Shown: positions 54,301 to 61,816 of the stretch, piece by piece | How the letters are laid out: each line of letters begins with the position of its first letter | How positions within the stretch are numbered: the stretch's first letter is position 1 | NCBI RefSeq assembly: GCF_006386545.1 | Contig: NZ_SWAR01000007.1 | Location: 124,001 to 188,000 of the forward strand | DNA length: 64,000 nt | Source: Methylibium rhizosphaerae | GTDB taxonomy: Bacteria; Pseudomonadota; Gammaproteobacteria; Burkholderiales; Burkholderiaceae_C | Reading direction: 5' to 3' | Notes under the pieces: generated by a model | The model's input: the letters and a program-made list of their open reading frames with translations, nothing else | Databases searched by the model: none | Told to the model about the DNA's origin: nothing | Position numbers and translations under genes: made by a program

Positions 54301-57300
54301 AGAACCTGGTCGTGAACCCGGCCGCGGCGGCCACCACGGTCACCGACACGCCCGACGACACCACCGTCTCGCTCGCCGCCACGCCGACCGTCGCCGAAGG
54401 CGGACAGATCACCTACACCGCCAGCCTCACCGCCGCGGCCCAGAGCCCGGTGACCGTGACCCTGTCGAACGGCGCCGTCATCACCATCCCGGCCGGCGCC
54501 AGCTCGGCCTCGGTGAGCGTGAACGCGCCGGGCGAGGACGTGTACCTGGACGCCGGCAGCGTGTCGGCCACCATCACGAGCGCCACCGGCGGGGGGTTCG
54601 AGAACCTGGTGGCCAGCCCCACGGCCGCCGGCACCACCGTCACCGACACGGTGAACGACTCCACGGTGAGCCTGACCGCGTCGCCCACCGTGGCCGAAGG
54701 CGGCAGCATCACCTACACCGCCAGCCTCACCTCGCCTGCGCAGACGCCGGTGACGGTCACGCTGTCCAACGGCGCGGTCATCACCATCGCGGCGGGCGCG
54801 AGCTCGGGCACGGCCAACGTCGTGGCGGCCGACGACGTGTACCAGGGCGGCGGCAGCGTATCGGCCACGATCGCCGGCGCCACCGGCGGCAACTTCGAGA
54901 ACCTGCTGGTCAACCCGGCCGCGGCCGGCACGACCATCACCGACACCGCGACCGACAGCACGGTGACGCTGTCCGCCTCGCCGAGCGTGGCCGAAGGCGG
55001 CCAGATCACCTACACCGCCAGCCTCACCTCGCCCGCGCAGACGCCGGTGACGGTGACCCTGTCGAACGGCGCCGTCATCACCATCCCGGCCGGCGACAGC
55101 ACCGGCGCGGTGAGCGTCAACGCGCCGGCAGACGACGTGTACCTCGACGCCGGCAGCGTGTCGGCCACCATTGCCAGCGCCACCGGCGGCAACTTCGAGA
55201 ACCTGCTGGTCAACCCGGCCGCTGCCACCACGACCGTCAGCGACACCACCGACACGGCCACCGTGTCGCTCGCCGCCTCGCCCAGCGTGGCCGAAGGCGG
55301 CCAGGTCACCTACACCGCCAGCCTCACCGCCCCGGCGCAGACGGCCGTGACGGTGACGCTGGACAACGGCGCGGTGATCACCATCGCGGCCGGCGCCAGC
55401 TCGGGCTCGGTGAACGTGGCGGCACCGACGGATGACGTCTACCTGGACGCCGGCAGCGTGTCGGCCTCCATCGCCAGCGCCTCGGGCGGCAACTTCGAGC
55501 AGCTGGTGGTGAACACGACCGCGGCCACCACGACCATCACCGACACCACGGACATGACCACCGTGTCGCTGACGGCGTCGAGCAGCGTGGCCGAGGGCGG
55601 GCAGATCACCTACACCGCCAGCCTCACTGCCCCGGCCCAGACGCCGGTGACGGTGACGCTGTCGAACGGCGCCACCATCAGCATCGCGGCCGGCGCCAGC
55701 ACCGGCACGGTGAGCCTGAACGCACCGGCCGACGATGTTTACGCCGATGCCGGCACGGTGTCGGCCACCATCACCGGCGCCACCGGCGGCAGCTTCGAGC
55801 AGCTCGCCATCAACCCGGCGGCGGCCACCACCGCGATCACCGACACGGCGAACACCACCACCGTGTCGCTGTCGGCTTCGGCCAGCGTGGCCGAGGGCGG
55901 CCAGATCGTCTACACCGCCAGCCTCACCAGCGCCGCACAGGCCCCGGTGACGGTCACCTTGTCGAACGGCGCGGTCATCACCATCCCGGCAGGCAGCAGC
56001 TCCGCCAGCGTGAACGTCGATGCGCCCACCGACGACGTGTACCTCGACGCCGGCAGCGTGTCGGCCACCATCAGCAGCGCCTCGGGCGGCAACTTCGAGA
56101 ACCTGGTGATCAACACGACGGCGGCCAGCACGACCGTCAGCGACACCCTCGACGACACCACCGTCTCGCTCTCGGCCACACCGAGCGTGGCCGAAGGCGG
56201 GCAGATCACCTACACCGCGAGCCTCACCGCGGCGGCGCAGACCCCGGTCACGGTGCAGCTGTCCAACGGCGCCACCATCACCATCGCCGCCGGTGCAAGC
56301 ACCGGCTCGGTGAGCGTGCCGGCGCCGGCCGAAGACGTGTACGCCGACGCGGGCAACGTGTCGGCCACCATCGCCAGCGCCACCGGCGGCAATTTCGAGA
56401 ACCTGGTGGTCAGCACGACGGCCGCGGTCACCAGCGTGGCCGACACGGTGGACACCACGACGGTGTCGCTGACCGCCACGGCCACGGTGGCCGAAGGCGG
56501 CCAGATCGTCTACACCGCCAGCCTCACCTCCGCGGCGCAAGGCCCGGTGACAGTGACGCTGTCCAACGGCGCCACCATCGAAATCGCCGCAGGCGCGAGC
56601 AGCGGCTCGGTGAGCGTGGCCGCCCCCGCGGACGACGTGTACACCGACGCGGGCAACGTGTCGGCCACCATCAGCGGCGCCTCGGGCGGCAATTTCGAGA
56701 ACCTGGTCGTGAGCAACACGGCGGCGGTCACCGCCGTCACCGACGATGCCGATGCGACGACGCTGAGCCTCACCGGCGCGAGCAGCGTGACCGAGGGCGG
56801 CAGCGCCACTTACACGCTGTCGCTCACGTCGCCGGCACAGACCGCCGTCACCGTGACGCTGGGCTACAGCGGCACGGCGGCCAACGGCAGCGACTACACC
56901 GGCGTGACCACCGTCACCATCCCGGCAGGCAGCTCGTCGGTCAGCTTCGGCATCGCCACGCTGGACGACAGTGCGACCGAAAGCACCGAAAGCTTCACCG
57001 TCTCGCTGCTGTCGGCCACCGGCGGCAGCTTCGAGAACCTGTTGCTGAGCGGCAGCAACAGCGCGGTCAGCACCAGCATCATCGACAACGATGCGCCGCC
57101 CGCGATCGACCTGGACGCGAACAACTCCTCCGGCGCCGCCGGCACCGGCTACGCCGCCACCTTCACCGAAAACGGTGCGGCGGTGGCCATCGCCGATGCC
57201 GACGTGGCGATCACCGACGTCGATTCGACCAGCCTCACCGGCGCCACCATCACGCTCACCAATGCACAGGCGGGCGACGTGCTGGCGGCGGGCGTGCTGC

Positions 57301-60300
57301 CGGCCGGCATCTCGGCCAGCGTGTCGGGCAACACCGTCACCCTCTCGGGCGCGGCGAGCCTCGCCAGCTACCAGACCGCGATCCGGGCGATCACCTTCAC
57401 CAACACGGGCGAGAACCCGTCGACCACGCCGCGCAGCATCAGCGTCACGGTGACCGACGGCACCAGCAGCTCGAACACCGCCATCACCACGGTCAACGTG
57501 GTGGCGGTGAACGACGCACCGGTGAACAGCGTGCCGGCCGCGCAGACCACGGCCGAGGACTCGGCGCGCGTGTTCAGCAGCGCCAATGGCAATGCCATCA
57601 CCGTGGCCGACGCGGACGCGGGCTCGCTCACGGTGACGGTCTCCGTCACGAGCGGCACGCTCAGCGCCGCCGCCTTTGCCGGCGCGACCGTTTCGAACAA
57701 TGGCACCGGCAGCATCACGATCACCGGCAGCGCCGCCGCCATCAACGGCGCGCTCAACGGGCTGGCCTACAACCCGGTGGCCGACTACAACGGCAGCGTC
57801 ACGCTCACCGTTTCCACCAGCGACGGCGTGGCTGCCCCGGTGGTGTCCAGCGTGCCGATCACCGTCACGCCGGTGGCCGACATCACCGGCGACACCGTCA
57901 GCACCAACGAAGACACGGCGGTCACCGTCGCAGTGCTGGCCACCGACAGTTTCGAGAACGCCGGCCGAGCCATCACCGCGGTGAACGGAACCGCCATCAC
58001 TGCGGGCGGGCCGGCAGTGGCCGTGGCCAACGGCAGCGTGCAGCTCAACGCCGGCGGCACCCTCACCTTCACGCCGGCCGCCAACTACAACGGCCCCGCA
58101 TCGTTCACCTACACCGTCACCTCCGGCGGCGTGACCGAAACCGCCACGGTGAACGTGACGGTGAATGCGGTGAACGACGCGCCGGTGCTCGACCTGGACG
58201 ACAACAACTCCAGCGGCGCGACCGGCGCCAACTACACGGCCACCTTCACCGAAAACGGCTCTGCCGTCTCCATCGGCGATGCCGACGTGCGCATCACCGA
58301 CGTGGATGGCGCCACCCTCGCCGGCGCGACCATCACCCTCACCAATGCGCAAGCGGGTGACGTGCTGGCCGCCGGCGCGCTGCCGGCGGGCATCAGCGCC
58401 ACCGTGTCGGGCAACAGCGTCACGCTGTCGGGCAGCGCCTCGCTGGCCGCCTATGAAACCGCGATCCGCGCGATCACCTTCTCCAACACCTCGGAGAACC
58501 CCGGCACCACGCCGCGCACGATCCAGGTGACGGTGAACGACGGCGTCAACGGCAGCAACGTCGCCACCGCCACCGTCAACGTCGTATCGGTCAACGATGC
58601 CCCGGTGGCCGTGGCCACGCCGGCCTCCGGCCTGGAAGACGCCGCCTTCATCGCGGTGAACCTGGCTGGCACCGACGTGGACGGCTCGATCGCCTCGGTG
58701 CGGGTGACCGCGCTGCCGGCCAATGGCACGCTCTTCCTCGCCGACGGCGTGACTCAGGTGGTCACCAATGCCGCCCTCACGCCGGCCCAGGCGGCCGCAC
58801 TGCGCTTCGTGCCCGCGGCCGACTGGAGCGGCAGCACCCAGCTGTCGTTCACCGTGACCGACAACCAGGGGCTCACGTCCGCGGCGGTGCAGAACCCGAT
58901 CACCGTGACGCCGGTGGCCGACCAGCCTGTGCTCGCATCCTGGACCACCACACACGTCAACGTCAGCGAAGACTGGCAGGACAACAACACCTCGGTCGGC
59001 CAGATGGTGTGGACGAGCTCGGACGGTTTCGTCGAAGTCAACACCCAGCCGGCCTACAACTCACTGCAGAACCCCAACACCACCCTCACCCCGGCCAACA
59101 ACCGCGTGGCCGAGATCGAGGCCGACCCCGGAACGGCGAACTGGATCCAGACCACCATCAACGTGCCGCTGGCCGACCAGGTGATCGAGATCTCGTTCGA
59201 CGCGCTGCGCCGTACCTTGTCCGGCACCACCGACAGCAACACGCAGTCGTTCAACGTCATCTGGAACGGCACCGTGGTCGGCACCTACAACCCCGGCACG
59301 GGGGCGTGGCTGTCGCCGACCATTCAGGTGACCAGCGTTGCGGGGACCAACACGCTGCGTTTCTCGTCCACCGACCAGACCGGCTCCATCGGCGCGGTGC
59401 TCGACCACGTGAGCGTGCGCACCGTGGCCGATGGCTTCGAGGACAGCCCCGTGCGCCTGCCCTCTCTCGCAGGCGCAGCCCTGGTGTTCGGCGACTCGGC
59501 CGACGACTCCGAGCAGCACACGCTGGCGCTGTCCGGCATCCCGGTGGGCGCCACCCTGTCGGACGGCACGCGCAGCTTCACCGCCACCGCGGGCAACACC
59601 TCGGTGCTGGTCTTCAACGAGGACAACCCGGCTGCCGCCTCCGGTGGCGCGAACTGGAACCTCGCCACGCTGACCATCACGCCGCCGGCCAACTTCTTCG
59701 GCAACCTGTCGCTCACCGCCACCGCCACCGCGGTGGAGCTGGCCAACGGCAGCACGGCCAGCGCCAGCTCGACCATCGACCTGGTGATCGCACCGGTGAA
59801 CGACGCGCCGGCGGGCGCGGCCGATGCCGCCAGCGTGACCGAAGGCAGCACCACGCTGCAGGCCTCGGTGCTCGCCAACGACAGCGACGTCGAAGGCGAC
59901 GCTCTCACGGTCTCTCAGGTGGCTGCCAGCGCCGGCGGCACCGCGGTCAGCGTGAACGGCAGCAACACCGTGACGACGGCCCTGGGCGGCACGGTGACGA
60001 TGAATGCCGATGGCAGCTACACCTATGTGGCGCCCGCCGTCCTTCACGACGCGGCCAACACGCCGGTGCAGGACAGCTTCGTCTACCGCGCCAACGACGG
60101 CGATGCCAACTCGGGCTGGACCACCGTCACCATCAGCCTCGCCGACTCCACGCCGACCGCCGTGCACAACGATGCGACCGTGGTCTGGGGGCAGTCGGTC
60201 AGCGGCAACCTGCTGTCGAACGACGTGGCCGTCGACGGCGGCCGCACGCTGACCTCGGTGCGCTTCGACGGCGTGGACTACGCGGTGGCCGCCAGCGGCA

Positions 60301-61547
60301 CCACGACCATCACCACGCCCGACGGCGCGCTGGTGGTCAGCGCCAACGGCAACTACACCTACACCTCGCGCCTGGGCGGCACGGCTTCGATCTCGGGCAA
60401 CAGCCTGGCCCAATGGGAGTCGCAGATCGACGCCTTCGGCTTCGACAACAACGACACGAGCTGGGCCAGCGGCAGCAACCTCAACGTCAACGCGCTCACC
60501 TCGGGCGCCGGCGCGCTGGTCACCTACGGCGGCGGCGGCATCAAGCAGGGGCTGCGGGTGGTCAACGCCGGCATCGAGAGCGACGAGCAGCTCATCGTCC
60601 GCCTGCCGGAACTCGCGACCAATGCCAGCGTCTCGATCGCCCAGGCCAACCAGCTCGCCAACACGAGGTGGTACGCCTACGACGCCGACGGCGTGCTCGT
60701 GGACCAGGGCGACTTCCTCGGCGCCAGCAACAACGGCACCGAGTACACGGTGGCGATCAACACGCCGAATCCGTTCACCTATCTGCAGCTCTCGTACACC
60801 GGCTCGAACAGCCAGGGCTTCGTGCTCAGCGGGCTCAGCTACAGCCGTGTCTCCACCAGCCACGGCGACCTGTTCCAGTACACGATGCGCGATGCCGACG
60901 GCGACACGTCCACCTCGACGCTGGATGTGGAGCTTGGTGCCAGCAACCAGGCCCTGACCTCGGGCGCGCTGCAGTCGGGCACCGAGGGCGCCGACACCCT
61001 CACGGGCAGCGCCTCCGCCAACACGATCATGGCCCACGGCGGCGACGACATCGTCAACGCCGGCGGCGGCAACGACTGGATTGCGGGCGGCGCCGGCAAC
61101 GACCAGCTCAATGGTCAGAGCGGCAACGACGTGATCTACGGCGGCGCAGGCAACGACGTGCTTGCCGGCGGCACGGGGGCCGACGTGTTCGCATGGCAGC
61201 TCGCCGACCGCGGCTCGAACGGCGCACCGGCCGTCGACACCATCACCGACTTCAGCATCTCGCAGGGCGACGTGCTCGACCTGCGCGACCTGCTGCAGGG
61301 ACACGACACGTCGGCGGCCAACATCGACAACTACATCGACATCGACTACAGCGGCGGCAACACGGTGATCCGCATCAGCTCGAGTGGCGGCTTCGCAAAC
61401 GGCAACTACTCCGCCTCGGCGCAAGACCAGCAGATCGTGCTGCAGGGCGTCGACCTGCGCGACCAGCTGGGCCTCGGGTCATCGACGACCGAATCTCAGC
61501 TGCTGCAGGAGCTGATGCATCGCGGCAAGCTGCTGACCGAGCCCTGA
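45303..61547 (+). CDS. Giant LapA-like RTX adhesin
   Basis: A 5,414-residue surface adhesin. The N terminus (1-160) resembles LapA retention modules and holds PAAG at 100-103, a likely LapG-type cleavage motif. Three cadherin-like domains follow (about 168-471), then roughly 31 Ig-like repeats of about 100 residues with two Calx-beta-like units. A carbohydrate-binding-like module is inserted at about 1436-1572. Further cadherin-like modules, a jelly-roll-like domain (58941-59430) and another candidate domain (60415-60860) precede five RTX nonapeptides and a type I secretion C terminus ending GKLLTEP. I noticed no cysteine, as usual for such adhesins. The ATG follows AGGAAGG. The transporter pair upstream is its likely exporter. 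Confidence 0.93.
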   Translation: MPTLAHVPHGKITALWGTAFVRSPNGKMRLLKLGDVVNRGDVILTSQDGIVQISGEDGEPRAPRLALVQAEGAEPKAAPVPDDIEQVIQALNSNDPSVAPAAGVAGGGEGGELSPGLRVDRVIEVVTPQEYAFSTPDRTAAEFTTGNQIDGSAAAAGEPARPGPFSGAEDSRIPVALVADGTTATSVTVTSLPPGSTLFLADGVTPVAAGQVLTPAQAAGLVFVPAPDFNGATQIGFSTTDAQGNLTPATSVAVTVTPVNDAPVAAPDAATALEDTPLSGKLLANDGDVDGDALSITGFSIAGLPGAFAAGSTASLAGVGTFTLAADGSYTFTPAPQYNGPVPQVTYTVSDGTASTTGTLALSVTPVNDAPVAVGDSVATNEDTPVTIAVLGNDSDADGDALAVTAINGTAIAVGSPVLLPQGSVSLNADGTLTFTPAADYNGPASFDYTVSDGQGGSSTASVTVTVNPVADVTTVSLAATPAVAEGGTIVYTASLTGPAQAPLTLTLSNGAVISIAAGASSGSVAVPAPADDAYLDAGSVSATIARASGGGFEQLAVNPAAATTAVTDTQDTTTLSLTASPNVAEGGQITYTATLTSVAQTPVTVTLSNGAVITIAAGASTGAVSVPAPTDDVHVDAGSVSATIASASGGNFEQLHIDPVAATTSVADTIDTTTVSLTASPSAAEGGQITYTASLTAAAQSPVTVTLSNGATITIAAGASTGSVAVPAPADDTYLDAGSVSATIASASGGGFEQLAVNPAAATTAVTDTTDATTVSLTASSNVAEGGQITYTASLTGAAQTPVTVTLSNGAVIVIPAGASTGSVNVGAPADDLYLDAGSVSATIASASGGSFEQLHIDPAAATTSVADTLDTTTVSLTASPSAAEGGQITYTASLTSAAQTPVTVMLTNGATITIAAGASAGSVSVNAPADDAYADAGSVSASIASASGGNFEDLVVSPAPAVTAITDTTDTTTISLGASPSVAEGGQITYTASLTAPAQSPVTVTLSNGAVITIAAGASTGSVNVSAPADDVYVDAGSVSATIASATGGNFEQIALNPAAAATTITDTLDATTVSLTASPSVAEGGTIVYTAGLTAPALSPVTVTLSNGATITIAAGASTGSVAVPAPADDTYLDAGSVSATIASASGGGFEQLAVNPAAATTTVTDTTDATTVSLTASSNVAEGGQITYTASLTGTAQTPVTVTLSNGAVIVIPAGASTGSVNVGAPTDDLYLDAGSVSATIASASGGNFEQLQVDPAAATTAVSDTLDTTTLSLGASPAVAEGGSIVYTASLTAPAQTAVTVTLSNGAVITIAAGASSGMVSVPAPADDVHLDAGSVSATIASASGGNFEQLHIDPAAATTSVADTIDTTTVSLTASPSVAEGGQITYTASLTSAAQTPVTVMLTNGASITIAAGASTGSVSVPAPANDVYTETVTTPVVVNARASLVNGVGARMQLWLNGEMVGEVQVDNTTYANHTFQVPGQVGRDAQLDVVFTNDQVSGGQDRNLWVSSVTVGQHVMRPSDAGVVIDRGSGAQAFDGVNTIAGQTGMLWNGALRFDVPASAFGVASVSAGIASASGGNFENLVVNGTPAATTVTEVVDTTTVSLTASPSVAEGGQITYTASLTSAAQTAVTVTLTNGAVITIPAGASSGSVSVSAPAEDVYADAGTVSAGIASAAGGNFEQLAVNPATATTAVTDTTDTTTVSLAATPSVAEGGQITYTASLTAPAQGPVTVTLSNGASITIAAGASTGSVSVNAPADDVYADAGNVSATITGATGGGFEQLAVNPAAASTAVSDTQDTTTVSLTGSPSVAEGGQITYTASLTAPAQSPVTVTLSNGAVITIHAGSSTGSVSVPAPADDAHADGSTVSVTIGSAAGGRFEQLAVNPAAVDTTITDTVDTTTLSLSATPAVAEGGFISYTASLTAPAQTAMLVTLSNGSTITIAAGASTGSVSVPAPADDVYTDAGNLSVQITGASGGNFEQLSVSATPAVTAVSDTQDTTTVSLSATPAVAEGGQITYTATLGAPAQTAMVVALSNGASISIPAGSSVGSVSVPAPAEDVYADAGSVSVQITSASGGNFEQLSVDTTPAVTSVSDTQDTTTVSLSASPTVAEGGQITYTASLGAPAQSPVTVTLSNGATITIAAGSSTGSASLPAPGDDVYADGSTLSVTITGADGGGFERLEASPTPADTTVTDTPNTTTVSLAGSGSVAEGGTASYTVSLTSPAATAVTVTLAYSGTAADGTDFTGVATLTIPAGASSAGFDIATLNDTLAEGAENFTVSLVSAAGGNFESLVVSGSNGSVTTGIVDDDAASLSLSATPALTEAGGTITYTATLTEPPVSPLSVTLSNGATITIAAGALSGTVDVPLAAADDVYVDPGSVSTAISGISGGGIAVVVDATPAVTTIGDTIDSTTVSLSATPVVAEGGSIVYTASLTAAAQSPVSVTLSNGATITIAAGASSGSVSLAAGDDVYAGGAGISARISSATGGNFENLVADTTPADTTVTDTVDTTTLSLTASGSAAEGGQISYTASLTRVAQSPVTVTLSNGAILTIPAGSSSATVDVAAPTDDVYLDAGSVSATITSASGGGFEQLAIDPAAAGTTITDTPDSTTVSLAASPSVAEGGQIIYTASLTSPAQSDVAVALSNGAVITIAAGSSSGSVSVNAPGDDVYLDAGNVSATITSATGGNFENLLLSPAAATTTVTDTTDTTTVSLTATPTVAEGGQITYTASLTAPARSAVTVALSNGATITIPAGASSASVGVNAPADDVYADAGNVSATISSAAGGGFEHLAVNPAAATTGVTDTVDDTTVSLSATPTVAEGGQITYTASLGAAAQAPVTVTLSNGAVITIAAGSSSGSVSLNAPADDVYTDAGTVSATINGATGGGFERLVVNPAAATTAVTDTVDTTTVSLSATPSVSEGGQITYTASLTSAAGTPVTVTLSNGATITIAAGANTGSVSVNAPGDDVYTDAGSVSATITGATGGNFENLVVNPAAAATTVTDTPDDTTVSLAATPTVAEGGQITYTASLTAAAQSPVTVTLSNGAVITIPAGASSASVSVNAPGEDVYLDAGSVSATITSATGGGFENLVASPTAAGTTVTDTVNDSTVSLTASPTVAEGGSITYTASLTSPAQTPVTVTLSNGAVITIAAGASSGTANVVAADDVYQGGGSVSATIAGATGGNFENLLVNPAAAGTTITDTATDSTVTLSASPSVAEGGQITYTASLTSPAQTPVTVTLSNGAVITIPAGDSTGAVSVNAPADDVYLDAGSVSATIASATGGNFENLLVNPAAATTTVSDTTDTATVSLAASPSVAEGGQVTYTASLTAPAQTAVTVTLDNGAVITIAAGASSGSVNVAAPTDDVYLDAGSVSASIASASGGNFEQLVVNTTAATTTITDTTDMTTVSLTASSSVAEGGQITYTASLTAPAQTPVTVTLSNGATISIAAGASTGTVSLNAPADDVYADAGTVSATITGATGGSFEQLAINPAAATTAITDTANTTTVSLSASASVAEGGQIVYTASLTSAAQAPVTVTLSNGAVITIPAGSSSASVNVDAPTDDVYLDAGSVSATISSASGGNFENLVINTTAASTTVSDTLDDTTVSLSATPSVAEGGQITYTASLTAAAQTPVTVQLSNGATITIAAGASTGSVSVPAPAEDVYADAGNVSATIASATGGNFENLVVSTTAAVTSVADTVDTTTVSLTATATVAEGGQIVYTASLTSAAQGPVTVTLSNGATIEIAAGASSGSVSVAAPADDVYTDAGNVSATISGASGGNFENLVVSNTAAVTAVTDDADATTLSLTGASSVTEGGSATYTLSLTSPAQTAVTVTLGYSGTAANGSDYTGVTTVTIPAGSSSVSFGIATLDDSATESTESFTVSLLSATGGSFENLLLSGSNSAVSTSIIDNDAPPAIDLDANNSSGAAGTGYAATFTENGAAVAIADADVAITDVDSTSLTGATITLTNAQAGDVLAAGVLPAGISASVSGNTVTLSGAASLASYQTAIRAITFTNTGENPSTTPRSISVTVTDGTSSSNTAITTVNVVAVNDAPVNSVPAAQTTAEDSARVFSSANGNAITVADADAGSLTVTVSVTSGTLSAAAFAGATVSNNGTGSITITGSAAAINGALNGLAYNPVADYNGSVTLTVSTSDGVAAPVVSSVPITVTPVADITGDTVSTNEDTAVTVAVLATDSFENAGRAITAVNGTAITAGGPAVAVANGSVQLNAGGTLTFTPAANYNGPASFTYTVTSGGVTETATVNVTVNAVNDAPVLDLDDNNSSGATGANYTATFTENGSAVSIGDADVRITDVDGATLAGATITLTNAQAGDVLAAGALPAGISATVSGNSVTLSGSASLAAYETAIRAITFSNTSENPGTTPRTIQVTVNDGVNGSNVATATVNVVSVNDAPVAVATPASGLEDAAFIAVNLAGTDVDGSIASVRVTALPANGTLFLADGVTQVVTNAALTPAQAAALRFVPAADWSGSTQLSFTVTDNQGLTSAAVQNPITVTPVADQPVLASWTTTHVNVSEDWQDNNTSVGQMVWTSSDGFVEVNTQPAYNSLQNPNTTLTPANNRVAEIEADPGTANWIQTTINVPLADQVIEISFDALRRTLSGTTDSNTQSFNVIWNGTVVGTYNPGTGAWLSPTIQVTSVAGTNTLRFSSTDQTGSIGAVLDHVSVRTVADGFEDSPVRLPSLAGAALVFGDSADDSEQHTLALSGIPVGATLSDGTRSFTATAGNTSVLVFNEDNPAAASGGANWNLATLTITPPANFFGNLSLTATATAVELANGSTASASSTIDLVIAPVNDAPAGAADAASVTEGSTTLQASVLANDSDVEGDALTVSQVAASAGGTAVSVNGSNTVTTALGGTVTMNADGSYTYVAPAVLHDAANTPVQDSFVYRANDGDANSGWTTVTISLADSTPTAVHNDATVVWGQSVSGNLLSNDVAVDGGRTLTSVRFDGVDYAVAASGTTTITTPDGALVVSANGNYTYTSRLGGTASISGNSLAQWESQIDAFGFDNNDTSWASGSNLNVNALTSGAGALVTYGGGGIKQGLRVVNAGIESDEQLIVRLPELATNASVSIAQANQLANTRWYAYDADGVLVDQGDFLGASNNGTEYTVAINTPNPFTYLQLSYTGSNSQGFVLSGLSYSRVSTSHGDLFQYTMRDADGDTSTSTLDVELGASNQALTSGALQSGTEGADTLTGSASANTIMAHGGDDIVNAGGGNDWIAGGAGNDQLNGQSGNDVIYGGAGNDVLAGGTGADVFAWQLADRGSNGAPAVDTITDFSISQGDVLDLRDLLQGHDTSAANIDNYIDIDYSGGNTVIRISSSGGFANGNYSASAQDQQIVLQGVDLRDQLGLGSSTTESQLLQELMHRGKLLTEP
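45600..45611 (+). other. PAAG site, candidate LapG cleavage motif
   Basis: Residues 100-103 are PAAG, followed by a Gly-rich stretch. In LapA-type adhesins a periplasmic LapG protease cuts between the two alanines of such a motif just after the folded retention module, releasing the adhesin when c-di-GMP falls. The position fits; no lapG is in the window. Confidence 0.6.
46722..50120 (+). repeat. Ig-like repeat block 1 (ten 300-bp units)
   Basis: Units begin TTVSL/TTLSL every 300 bases from 46722 to 49422. The typical form is VSLTASPSVAEGGQITYTASL ... TVTLSNGAVITIAAGASTGSV ... DDVYxDAGSVSATIASASGGNFEQL. The tenth unit is split by a 411-base insertion at 49608-50018. Some pairs are nearly identical in DNA at offsets of 600, 1,200 and 1,500 bases. 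Confidence 0.9.
49608..50018 (+). other. CBM-like module nested in a repeat
   Basis: About 137 residues replace the DAG loop between DDVY and SVSAGIASASGGNFE of an Ig-like repeat. The insert reads VVVNARASLVNGVGARMQLW, LNGEMVGEVQVDNTTYANHT, LDVVFTNDQ and DRNLWVSSVTV. This pattern resembles calcium-dependent xylan-binding modules (CBM36/60 type). It is a recognition from motif shape, not a search. Confidence 0.65.
50121..51917 (+). repeat. Ig-like repeat block 2 (six units)
   Basis: Units begin at 50121, 50421, 50721, 51018, 51318 and 51618; one is 297 bases, the rest 300. The VSVxITGASGGNFEQL variants of the last three form a subfamily distinct from block 1. Confidence 0.85.
51918..52262 (+). 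repeat. Calx-beta-like unit 1
   Basis: The unit starts like the Ig repeats (TTVSLAGSGSVAEGG) but continues VTLAYSGTAADGTDF, TIPAGASSAGFDIAT, LNDTLAEGAENFTVSL and IVDDDAA, the form of a calcium-binding Calx-beta domain. A second copy of this type lies at 56757-57090. Confidence 0.75.
52263..56756 (+). repeat. Ig-like repeat block 3 (about fifteen units)
   Basis: Units of 297-300 bases begin at 52263, 52563, 52860, 53160 and on to 56457. The repeated core is VAEGGQITYTASL, VTVTLSNGAVITI, APxDDVYxDAG and TGGNFENL. A shorter unit at 52563 has lost three bases in the DDVY region. Confidence 0.85.
56757..57090 (+). repeat. Calx-beta-like unit 2
   Basis: The unit contains SVTEGGSATYTLSLTSPAQT, VTLGYSGTAANGSDYTGV, TIPAGSSSVSFGIATLDDS and ends IIDNDAPP. 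It marks the end of the Ig-like array and the start of the distal, presumably ligand-facing, part of the adhesin. Confidence 0.75.
57102..58615 (+). repeat. Duplicated cadherin-like modules
   Basis: Two modules of about 140 residues are close copies: one begins IDLDANNSSGAAGTGYAATF (near 57105) and the other LDLDDNNSSGATGANYTATF (near 58189). Both run through TLTNAQAGDVLAAG and ATVSGN/SVSGN to VNDAP. Two other VNDAP-type domains lie between them. Confidence 0.8.
60960..61190 (+). repeat. RTX calcium-binding repeats
   Basis: Five GGxGxD-type nonapeptides (HGGDDIVNA, GGGNDWIAG, GAGNDQLNG, QSGNDVIYG, GAGNDVLAG) precede GTGADVFAW and a C-terminal type I secretion domain with ITDFSISQGDVLDLRDLLQG. 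The array is short for a protein of this size. Confidence 0.9.
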
Positions 61548-61560
61548 TCGGACGCCAATG

Positions 61561-61602
61561 CCGGGGTACGGGGGCCGCATGCGCGGCGCCCGCCTACCCG
61601 GG
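61561..61602 (+). terminator. Terminator-like hairpin after adhesin
   Basis: A GC-rich imperfect hairpin, with CCGGGGTA at 61561-61568 pairing with TACCCGG near 61595-61601, starts 13 bases after the adhesin stop, followed by GAGAGAAATTT. The T-run is short. The rest of the 269-base gap before the next gene shows nothing else I can name. Confidence 0.4.
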
Positions 61603-61816
61603 AGAGAAATTTGCCTGAGGCAGGGGGACGCCCCGCGCGAGGCCAGGCAGCGCCGCTCCAATTGAAACCGAATGGGAATGCGTGACTTTCCTGGGCTTTT
61701 GCCGGGTCGCGCCAGCTTGAGTTCCCGCGGGCTTTCACCGAAACCAAGGCGAATGCGACCGCCGCGTCGCGCCATGGCGGCATGGCATCCACAACAGACC
61801 CCAGGGAGTCGCGAAA

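Noticed and set aside
46722-56756. A CRISPR-like or satellite repeat array.
   Set aside because: The 300-bp period keeps one reading frame with conserved protein motifs and no spacers, so it is a coding repeat of an adhesin.
45189-58955. A 4,588-residue open frame antisense to the adhesin gene.
   Set aside because: It mirrors the 300-bp repeats and the strong third-position GC bias of the sense gene, has low-complexity Arg/Gly/His-rich content and no recognisable domain or ribosome site. The sense frame has a coherent domain order.
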